In this document: piece after piece, positions 54,830 through 64,000 of the stretch
How positions within the stretch are numbered: the stretch's first letter is position 1
Layout: every line of letters starts with the position of its first letter
Program-made: the position numbers and the translations under genes
Assembly (NCBI GenBank): GCA_023101725.1
Contig: JALJCO010012606.1
Location: forward strand, 248,001-312,000
Source of the DNA: Atherinomorus stipes
Lineage: Eukaryota; Chordata; Actinopteri; Atheriniformes; Atherinidae
DNA length: 64,000 bases
Direction: 5' to 3'
Notes under the pieces: generated by a model
Told to the model about the DNA's origin: nothing
Databases searched by the model: none
What the model saw: the letters and a program-made list of their open reading frames with translations, nothing else

Positions 54830-56178
54830 GCTTTTTAATATGTTGCAGAAAACAAATTTGGTTGTTTGTTGGTGAAATGTACCAACATACAGCTTAGGGC
54901 ATTTCATCTTAAGTGTGAAAGCAAGCACTATTGTTTGCAGGTATTTAAGATATAGCAAAAACAGAAAATGTGAAAAACAAACAACAAAAAAACCCTAAAA
55001 CAACCATCATTATGCGATTTCATTAAATCTATGGTGCAAAAAAAGAAAAAATATTGGTTATGTTTTTTTTTAAAACAAAGCTACCATTGTTATTATAGCA
55101 ACAGCCATAAAGTTAAACAGGTTTCTGTGCATGAGAATTTTCCAAGTGAAGCTCCATGAGAAATCAAAGTGGCATCAAATCTTAATTATTACAGAAAATA
55201 TCATCATAATTATCATCACAACTTCCAACAGCTATCACATACGTAAGGTTTTCTGATATTGTGCACTCAGCCCAACCGCCATAGGATAGACGTGCAAACT
55301 GTAGAAAGGCCAGCAGATCTCACTAGGACTCTTACTGTGGAGGTGACAATGCTCACCACAACACCACAGTGCAACTAAAACGAGAGCAAAATAATGAGTG
55401 AATCAGTGAATGACTGGATAAATATACAAGTAACCTAAATAACTGCTGAGTAATGTATACTGACATGACTGCTGGCCATCTGACTCCAGTAAAAACTTGT
55501 AGTCACTTACTTAACGGCACAAGAATAGTTGAGCTTGTACAAACCTGTTTGACCAGCAGGGTGTGATGGAACACCACTATTTAACACGACTCAGTACTAC
55601 TGAAGCCAATAAGACTGCAAAATCCCTGAATGTGCACTCTGTGGGTTCTCTAAAGTGTGAACACTGTCTTTAAACTGATGTGAAGAACTCCAGAATGTTG
55701 GATCAGTTTTCATCAGTTTCATGTCAAAGACCTGGGCCACATCTTTTTTTCTTTTACTTATTCATATAGGTTTATTAGTATTTCACATTTATCCAAAGTG
55801 TGCAGCTTTCGGCAGCTTTCATTATTATTTTGTCACTATCAAAAGATTTTCTTTTGTTTTCTCATCAAGCCAACGAGCTGTTGGCTTATAAAATTTTTTA
55901 TAAAATTCAGCGTTAAGAAGCTTCTCTCACTGATAACTTCAGTTAGTCATTGATTAGTCAGTGATTTAACTATTTTAATCAATTATTAACAGCTAAAACA
56001 TTGAAGCTGAAAGGCTAAACAGTAAATTTCCTTATTTTAGACATAAAAATAAACAAGACATTCTTATTCTTACAGGCCTATGTTGTCACCTGGATTTACA
56101 ATAAAAATATCCAGAGAAGCCTCTGCACTGATTTAATATACAGCTGTAAAATGCACTTGAGCACCTTTTGTAATAGTT
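54830..56178. other. Intergenic, no feature supported
   Basis: AT-rich; the duplicated block ends near 54830. I see no exon, RNA gene or transposon end here. Confidence 0.5.
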
Positions 56179-56182
56179 TTAA

Positions 56183-57104
56183 AGGTACATTGCGCAAGTT
56201 TAAATGTTAAATACTATTCTTTTCTTCACTGCGGTGGTCTCTAATATTGCTGATGCTCAATTTGAGAGTTTCAGGTACGAAGCCTCAAGGGGGCGCTTGT
56301 GGGGGAGATGAGCTGCGTGTTCTCGTTCGTCTGGCTGCACTGGCGTCGTATTCTGCTACTGCAGGTCTGCGCATGTTGAGCATCCTGCTAAAAGATGGAG
56401 AGCAGGTGCCTCTCAAACCCCGACTCAGACTCCAGTAAGACAAAGAAGAAAAGTATTGTCTTGTGAGACAAACCAAACTGGAGTCTGACCGGTCCCCACC
56501 GCAGGAGGGCGTTTGTCGGCACAACACCGGCAGCACCGGAGTAAGACGGGAGTAAACAACCAAGCAGCTTTTTTCCTTTCTTTTTTTAATGGAGGGAGCT
56601 CCAATCCAGTCTGGGAATAAAACAGGACCCACAGTTGGCTTTCTTCTCGCTAACAAGGTAAATGTGATGTATGATGAAATAAGGATGCATAAGTTTTTAG
56701 CATATAAATGTAGCAGTATGACAGCCGTATGACTGTTCCCGAGGGAGAGATACACTCTTGTCAACTTGTTAAATTTAGTTGATGCGGTAAATTTATAAGG
56801 TAATAGTGGTCTCAGCCTGTGAGTTTAGATATCTGAACTACAAGCCAGCGTTGGCCTGTTGTTACCGTTAGCATGCAGTCCGTCAGTTTACTCAATGATC
56901 AAACCGTAAACATCTAACAGATTAATAACTTTATTACTTTAGTAGACATCGTGACTCTATCTCTGGGCTCAGACTGAGTGTTATGTAGGTCAAATTAGAG
57001 ACCAACGCAGTCGAAGCAGCAAGTGCACGACGTTAGCATCGCTTCCACTTGTCGCCAGATGGGGCGAACTTCTGGAAAAAAGCTGGAACTTGCGCTGTAC
57101 TCCT
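56183..57104 (+). mobile_element. TTAA-flanked MITE, 922 bp
   Basis: TTAA lies at 56179-56182 and 57105-57108. Inverted ends are AGGTACATTGCGCAAGTT and AGGAGTACAGCGCAAGTT. It shares the leading AGG and the TTAA target with the elements at 6653-7273 and 35898-36529. A truncated inverted copy lies at 45827-46271. The 159-codon open frame on the minus strand (56285-56764) has no known features. Confidence 0.75.
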
Positions 57105-57317
57105 TTAAATCAAAATAAATCATTCAAATACATAGTGTAAACAGGCATCCTACCTTTTTGTTTAGTTGTCAGATTCATCACGACTTATTTCATGTTCATC
57201 TCTCATGGTAGCAGATTGGGTTGTTTGCTGCTCACAGGCTACAAAAGCTTTAGCTAAGAGTGTTTTATTGTAAAGATGGGCTCTAGTTTAAATGTTGCTT
57301 TAAGACATTTTTAAACT

Positions 57318-57600
57318 GTGAAGCCAGCGTTTGGCTTGAAATGGTCTCAACCACGTTTGACAACTCGGGAAGGTGGGATGTTTCAGCTGGCTCATAAAGT
57401 GCGACGTGCAAGTGATAGCCACATGTTGAGGTCCACTGGCAAAAAGCACCAATGTCTGTTCAAAATGCTGCTCTTAGTTTACAAAGCACTGAATTGTTTT
57501 GGGACAAAATACATTCAGGATCTTCTGGTTTGTTTTGAACCAACCAAACTGCTCAGGTCACCAGGGTCAAGTCTCCTTTTCTTTAAGACTCAGAGCTAAA
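57318..57600 (+). pseudogene. LINE ORF2 C-terminal relic
   Basis: The frame reads FKMLLLVYKALNCFG, then KYIQDLLVCFEP and KLLRSPGSSLL. This matches the region after the reverse transcriptase in fish LINEs (LVYKALNGLAP.YL.DLL....LRSS). A LINE-like 3' tail ('tgtaaagtactttgacttgt') follows at about 57845-57890. The 5' part of the element is absent, so it is a 5'-truncated dead copy. Confidence 0.7.
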
Positions 57601-57899
57601 CTACTTTTTCTGCTCTTCACATGAGCAAACTCCCATAAACCTGCAGGTCTGCTAAACCTTTCAGCTTGCAGCTGCCTTTGATCAAAACAACTGTTTATTA
57701 TTCTCACTCTATCATTTCCATCTTGCATTTTATCTCATTCGTTTTAGCTTTTTCTGTCTTCCATTTCTTTTTAAGTACTTTAAAGTTAGTGTTTAAAACA
57801 TTTTAATGCTTCTTCTGCACCCCACTAAAATGCCTTTAATGTTTTATGTAAAGTACTTTGACTTGTCTTGTGAAAGAAATGTGCAATACGAGGAGTCTG

Positions 57900-59220
57900 C
57901 AATGTTTTTAAGGCCCTAACAGTTGCAGCGATGCAGAGCATCATACAGCTGAAAGACTTGTTTAGTGTGAGCTTGCATGCACTGGTAAGTTTGTTTAGCT
58001 CAGAGAAAATCTCAGTGGTGAATCCAAGCTTAAGATCATTATATGCATATTTTCAGGTCTTCTCTCGTTTGGGTTCACTCATACCGCTTATCAGCTGCTA
58101 CATCAGCAGTAGGTTCCCCCCTCACTACTTTGAGCTCATTGAGTTTTTAGTCAAGTTAAAAAAAAATATCACTTTATGCTCATCACATTGTCCATACTAC
58201 TGACAACAGCTGGCCAAACAGCAAACCTGGCAGAGCCAGCATGCAGCATGTGGCCTTGTGATTGGCACAGAAGCAAGAGCGACAACAGGGTCCTCCTGTT
58301 TGTGTGCAGGAGGGTTGAAGGCATGGATCTAGGTTAATCTTGTGCTGAGTAAAACGGTGCCCAGTGTGAAACAGATCCTGCATGTTGCTAAATGTTTGCA
58401 TTTCTCATTGAAAGATCATTCCCTTCTCCATTGATTTATTACAATAGGTTGGATTCAGGTTAATATATTCAAATTTGTTATGAAAAAATATATATTATAA
58501 AACTTTCACTGAAGACAATTGTAAAGCTGGTAATGTCATAACTACTGTATACTAATTGCAACTATATTTGGTTCTTAGCTGCATCAAAGCTTTTTTTCCG
58601 GAAGCAAAATCAGATTTCAACATAAGAACACCATCCACTCCATTCTTTTACTGCATACAGTATCCACCCACAAGCTTGGTGCTCAAAAAGATCCACCTCC
58701 ACCTTTTCATCCTCCTTCGAGCTGAGAGTTCAGCTTATCCCTGAAGGGAGCTGAACTCCCTGCTGAGTTGAGCTCTGCTTTTCTTTCCTTGAATGGGGTG
58801 ATGCAATCAGAACTTAGAGGGCAAGCATCAATGTTCTGTTTACTCAATTACAGGATAATCTGTTCCACATCAGTTGGCCTACACTGGTTGTGTTCTTGTG
58901 TTCAACAAATGTGTGGGTTAAATGCTAAAAAAAGAAAAGAAAAAAAAAATCAATAAATACGGGAAAATCTTAGAAATCCCTGTTTGTTTTTGTTTAACTG
59001 TTTGTAATTCTCACAGGACTGATCCAGAAGTACATCTTCGTGCATTTTGTGTATAAGTCAGATCATGTCAGGTTATAAAGCATAAATCTCTAGAGAGTTT
59101 ATTTGTAATTCAGCTTCATTAAACCTGTATGAGTGTGTAAATTGTATATTTTTTAGTACTTTAGCAAGGTTTTTCCAGAGGGAATTAAAGGTGATAGCTT
59201 TCAACACATCACTTTTCAAA
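57900..59220. other. Intergenic, no feature supported
   Basis: No exon or repeat boundary recognised. A Cys-rich 72-codon frame on the minus strand at 58183-58401 was considered and rejected. Confidence 0.45.
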
Positions 59221-59224
59221 CCTG

Positions 59225-59479
59225 CACTCTAAAAGCAGATTGGTTAAAACAATCAAAAATGAATTGAATTATAACAATCTGGTTGGTATTTGTGTGTCCG
59301 ACCAATCTTTTGGTTAAAACAACCAATCTAATACGGTATTATTTTCATCTAATCTATATATTTGTGAAAGGAAAAACCAATACAAATGGGTCACTTTGAC
59401 CAAAATATTGGTTAATCTAAGCAATATTAGTTTAACTGACTAGATTGGTTGTTTATCTAACCAATCCACTCTTAGAGTG
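59225..59479. mobile_element. MITE with CACTCTAA inverted ends
   Basis: Left end CACTCTAAAAGCAGATTGG, right end (inverted) CACTCTAAGAGTGGATTGG; 255 bp. TG flanks both sides, a possible 2-bp duplication. The interior repeats ATTGGTT and AACCAAT motifs many times. Superfamily uncertain; CACTA-like ends are suggestive only. Confidence 0.6.
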
Positions 59480-62400
59480 TGTGCTAAATCTGTTGCTGAT
59501 AAAAAAAAACATTAGAAGTCAACATAATTGTGGCTTCGCTTCTGCTGCTTGTGTTTGTGGTTTCCATCTTTTATTTAAAGAAAAAAAAACATTTCTATTG
59601 CACTTAATATGCAGGAAATAAGACAGCTTCAGGAATTTTTTTTCACAGAATTAATCAGGACCTCCTTAGACACCTAATTTCATAAAAATGTGCTCTAGAG
59701 TGTCATCCAATCTCTATATCACCCATAGTAACCCCCCTAGAGTGTTGGGTCATTGTGGAGTATATATTATTGAATGCAGGTGGACATCATTGCTGATTTT
59801 CACATCATAAGTTACAAAGCATCTCACTATCTTGGTGTTGATGGCACTTTGGACAGGACAGCGGTGTCCTTACATCAGAGGCACCATGATTTCTTCTCAA
59901 TGAAGCGGGGGCTTGTAGAGTAGGGAAATGACAGAAAACCATGCAGAGGCCAAGTTAAGCTTTCAGAGCAAATCTTTAAAGCTTTGCTAGTTATAGTCGA
60001 GGCAAAGACACAAAACCCTACAAAAGTTGTTTCTGCAGCTTTGACTATGAATGAGTAAATCCGTTTTCAATCTCAATGTCTTGTTTCAACAATAAATGGT
60101 TAAGTCACTGTTGAATGTAGTTAACTTTTAGATAAGTCTGGAATGTGCAAGATGAAGATTGGAGTTTAAAGCAAGTCATCTGGGTTAGTTTCACTTTACC
60201 TCTTGTAAATAATTTGTTCATGTTTCAGCAGTTATTGCACTATATGTCAAAATACTGTGTTCATATTATACTTGTTTATGATCTGGACAGACAACAAAAC
60301 TAGGAGAATGTCTGGGGTGTGCAGTAAATCACGGAGGTTTGGTTTGCTGCTTAACATTCTGTTGGTGTAGAATGCATTTAAATATTGCACAATTACATTT
60401 ATTTAATTGTGGGAAGCCAAAATTTAGATCAAATTAACTAAACTGTGCAGCTTTATCTGTGGGGGTGCATATGTCTAGATTGTACCTTGAGGGAGAGAAA
60501 TGTACTCCAGCACTACTTGTTTCTGACAGCGTGAGCCTGGACACCCTTCAGGGAAACTAATTTCAGGTGCTTGTGTCTGGGATTTCTTTGTTTCATCCAT
60601 TCCCTGCAGCTAACGCGTCAGGGATGAGATGTAGGATGTAGATAGACCGGTAAATTGACAGCTTTGCTTTTGGGTTCAGCTCTCTCTCTACAACAGCAGA
60701 CACCATCAATGTCCCTGTTCTTTCCCCACTTGTGAACAAGAACACAAAATACTAAAACTCCATTTGAGGCAGCGACTCACTTCCAGCTCAGAATGGGCGA
60801 ACAAGCATTCCAGCTTAAGGCCATGGCCTCAGACATCGAGGTGCTAGTTCTTATTTTATACATAGCTGAAAAATTCCTCATTGCCTTCTGTAGATTTCCA
60901 CTAGATAAAGCCAACAGGACCATGTGCTTAACATAATTGATAAAAAAATTTAAAGGACCCATATTTTGCACTTTACCCCCATCTGAAACATTTCTTTGAT
61001 ATCTTAATGCAATATAGGAGTCATTGTTCAAATCCCTCGTCAGTTAGCGCTTCAGCTGTGCTGCATAACATCTTTTTTCCTCCTCTCTCAAACACACCTC
61101 TGAGTGCGTCGTGCTTGCAGCCGCATCAGCTTCATTGTTTCTCGTCTCTACCGGTGTTGTGCAGGACAGCATGCTAGAACAGTTTTCTGTGAAGCGAAAG
61201 ACCGTCTCAGTCTCGGAAGCAAAGCGGTGCTAGTTAATCAGGTATGGAGGTGGACAGTGTTAGACTGGAGTAACCGGCCAGTGATGTATGAATAAAAAAA
61301 TTGAAGCCAACCCAGAAGAGCCAAAAACTGCAGTTCACGCCACATCCACTAGAGGCTGGCTGCAAAAGGCCGCCTAGTTCAAAAAAGTTAACCTTCATGT
61401 CAAATGTGAGGGGGTGAATTTTTTTGTAACTCATTTGTTTAGAAGTTATTTAATTTTGAAATTATGCATAATTGGGGGCATTAGGGAGATTTTTTTTTTT
61501 TTAAAAATGATAGATTTATGGTTACAAATGCTGGATGCAGGAGCCATGGGAGAAAAAAAACATGGGCATAGCTGACTGAAAAAGCTCCTCCAGTCAAATA
61601 AGACTCAAAGTAGTCCAAAACAGAGCCTTGAAGGCCCAAAGTTTAAGTAAAATGTGACCGTAAAATGTTGTGGTTCACTTTGGTTTCTATGGTGCTATTA
61701 GTTCACACATTTCAAGGCAAAGATACTGTAGCTGCTCAAAGACTTTTTCAAAAATATGAAACCCTTTCCTCAGAAAACATGCAAAGAGGGTGGACCCTTA
61801 CCTCCACACTTTCACAGACTTCCAGAGTAATTTTTCTGTATTGATCTACTGTAGCTGTTGTACTTAAATGTCTGATCAGGAAGGGACACTGATCATCACA
61901 AGAAAGACATGGCTCAGTACTTAACCTACAAGGAGGACTAGAACACAGACCATATGTATATGAAAATTCAAAAGATAGCAGAATTAGCATGGTTGCAGTC
62001 ACACATGTTGGACTGCAGGTTACTGCTGATGCTGACAAGAAAGGGTACAAGATGATTTCTGCACCTACACATCCATGCAGACACCATAACAGTCACAGTA
62101 TGCATGAGGATTGGTAACCCTTTAGGATTTTGTTGAACTGTGCATGAATTGAGTTTTTCTTTAGTTCGTAGTTTTAATTTTTCTTTTTATTTTAATGTTG
62201 GAAAAGAAAAGTGATGGAATCAGCAAAGTCAGCGAATAATGTGCTCTGGGAACTAGAATCATTAATAAATGTAAACTCTGTATGCTGATGGTGCAATGTG
62301 GGAGAGGATTAACATGGTTGGACTGATTTAGGACAAGCCTTTAAGTGGTTATTAATTACTGATTGTGTTCACAGAATTGATTTACATTCTGGTTTGTCTT

Positions 62401-63046
62401 ACTTCCTGTCTTATTTTGTTGACCGTGCTTCTATCTTGCTTCAGTAAACTTTCTGTTAACCTACTTTCTGTTAGCTGGTTCCACCACCTGCGCCTTATCT
62501 TGTCATTAGTTCCCTCAATATATATACCTCTTTGTCCACTTGTTTCACTTAGTTGACAGGCCCCTCCCACAACAGCCAATTGCCTGGCATCTTACTATGT
62601 TCTGGTGCTGGGAATGCATAATCCTCTTTCTTGGTAAGTGCAAAAAATGTCTATGCAATTTGGAAAGTATCAAGAAATGTAAAAATGAAAAAAGCCAAGA
62701 GGTGACTCTGATATAGAAACATTTATTTTGTTGTGGAAAAACTGTAGAGAAACAGTCTAAGTACAAACAACAAAAGTGGATAAAATCCCACCATCAACAA
62801 CAACTGCTTTAACAAAAGCTACAACTTCTGCAATACATCCTGATATTGATCTAAAATGTGAACCCAGGACAAACACAAAATCTGCAATAATGGCACAAAA
62901 AGAAAAGTTGAGCTGCAAAGCACAATATTTCCAATGACAAACTTGCAGTACAAAAAGAAAATATCTGATAATTGAAATGAAAGAAAACAAATCTTCAATA
63001 CATACAGAGAAGGAAAATAAAGTCCTGGAGAAGAAACAAATGCATC
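59480..63046. other. Intergenic; no gene supported
   Basis: The only repeat-like sign is TTTAAAGGACCCATATTTTGC at 60949-60969, which looks like one end of another TTAA/AGG-type fish repeat, without a matching right end. A further dispersed-repeat phrase is 'ccactagaggctggctgcaaaaggc' near 61348. Open frames are short and unconvincing. Confidence 0.45.
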
Positions 63047-63054
63047 CATTACAT

Positions 63055-63255
63055 CAGTGGTGGGCAACTCTGGTCTTCAAGGGCTGGCATTCTGCAGGTG
63101 TCAGGAGTTTCATGCTGCAACACACCTGACAGACTTGTGCGGAGCTTGATGTCAAGCTAATTACTCATTGATCTGAGTCAGGTGTGTTTACAGCAGGAGA
63201 AACTCCTGATACCTGCAGGATGATGGCCCTCGAGAACCAGAGTTGCCTACCTTTG
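63055..63255. mobile_element. hAT-type MITE with perfect 8-bp duplication
   Basis: 201 bp with ends CAGTGGTGGGCAACTCTGG and, inverted, CAAAGGTAGGCAACTCTGG. The 8-bp direct repeat CATTACAT lies at 63047-63054 and 63256-63263. This end type (CAGTGG...AACTCTGGTC) belongs to a common fish hAT MITE group. Confidence 0.85.
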
Positions 63256-63747
63256 CATTACATTTACAGCAACAAATAACTGCCAAGAAACAAAATCTAA
63301 TACAGCTGCAACATGACACCACAACAGATATTTAAAGAAAAATGCAGCTGAGACGACAACATACATCTAAATCAACAACCAAAAAGCCCGCTTCCCCGAT
63401 AACAATCACTGTGCTAACAGCTCGACACTGTTTTACAGCAATAGCACAAACTACTGCACTGATTAAAACACCTACCTAACCCTCAACATCCGTCTCACAC
63501 TAGCTCACAGTTAAAGATGGTTTTTATTCTCAGCCTAGTCTCAGGCTGAGATTTCACTAAGACTGGGAATCTTGCTGGGTCACTATTTACAGTGCAAGAC
63601 TACAACTAGATTCTTTCAGCATTTTTTCCCATCATGCATTTTGTTCCTATCATCATAATACATTTTATTTGAAAGCACCTTTATCAAAACGCACAAAGAC
63701 ACTATAAAAATAAAACATTAAAAACGGTAAGCTAAAACACTAAAAAT

Positions 63748-64000
63748 TAGAGATGTCTAATATTATTGGCCCGCTAATGTTGGCATTAGAATATGATTCT
63801 GAAAATATCAGTATCGGTTTTTTGGACCGATATTTTTAGAACGATTTCATTGTTCCATAACGAAATCTCACGCGATCCTGTTCTATCGGCATCGAAGATG
63901 TAGAAAAGTCCATGTTATCCTGGAAGAACTCCATATCCCAGCATTCCTTTTCAGAGTTACATGAATACGATGCTGCTGCTGTTGCTACAGACTGACTTGC
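63748..64000. mobile_element. hAT-like element cut by the window edge
   Basis: Starts TAGAGATGTCTAATATTATT and continues with TATCGG, CCGATA and 'gaaatctcacgcgat' phrases like those in the other hAT-like elements of this window. Its far end lies outside. Confidence 0.5.

Noticed and set aside
56285..56764. 159-codon minus-strand frame inside the TTAA-flanked element
   Set aside because: The related copy at 45827-46271 does not preserve it as one frame; no recognisable domain.
58183..58401. Cys-rich 72-codon frame on the minus strand
   Set aside because: No signal peptide, splice context or known cysteine spacing; likely chance.

Overview
This is vertebrate nuclear DNA, most likely from a teleost fish. 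Genes are split by GT-AG introns, the background is AT-rich, and small cut-and-paste transposons (hAT-like, Tc1/mariner-like, Harbinger-like and TTAA-flanked elements) are dense. No species marker was seen. The gene order vps52 (minus) / rps18 (plus) / ring1 (minus) is the block known from the extended class II side of the human MHC (RING1, VPS52, RPS18), so this is probably the fish MHC-linked equivalent.

Layout. Positions 1-13161 hold 18 coding exons of vps52 on the minus strand; the last exons lie beyond the left edge. One of its introns has U12-type signals with AT-AG ends. About 330 bp separate the vps52 start codon from the rps18 transcription start. This shared promoter carries a perfect TCTCGCGAGA palindrome and a 5'TOP tract. 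rps18 (13526-18072, plus) is complete, with six exons encoding 152 aa. ring1 (19919-26193, minus) is complete, with six coding exons encoding 399 aa, plus an upstream non-coding exon.

From 26.9 to 38.4 kb I found no convincing gene, only transposon relics. Two tandem paralogous genes for secreted, Thr/Ser/Ala/Pro-rich mucin-like proteins follow: 39170-44730 (1824 aa) and 52375-54312 (614 aa). Each has a TATA box, a non-coding first exon, a small signal-peptide exon and one large exon. The large exon is built mainly of 42-bp (14-aa) repeats and ends in a hydrophobic tail like a GPI-anchor signal. Promoter, introns and 3'UTR are shared, so the pair arose by duplication of a whole gene, followed by separate repeat expansion. 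The interval between them and the region from 54.8 to 64 kb hold transposon copies and one LINE relic but no gene I can support.

The first three are housekeeping or chromatin genes: endosome-to-Golgi vesicle tethering, the small ribosomal subunit, and a Polycomb PRC1 E3 ligase. The mucin-like pair is the lineage-specific part. The transposons show clear insertion histories, including nested insertions with matching empty sites elsewhere in the window.
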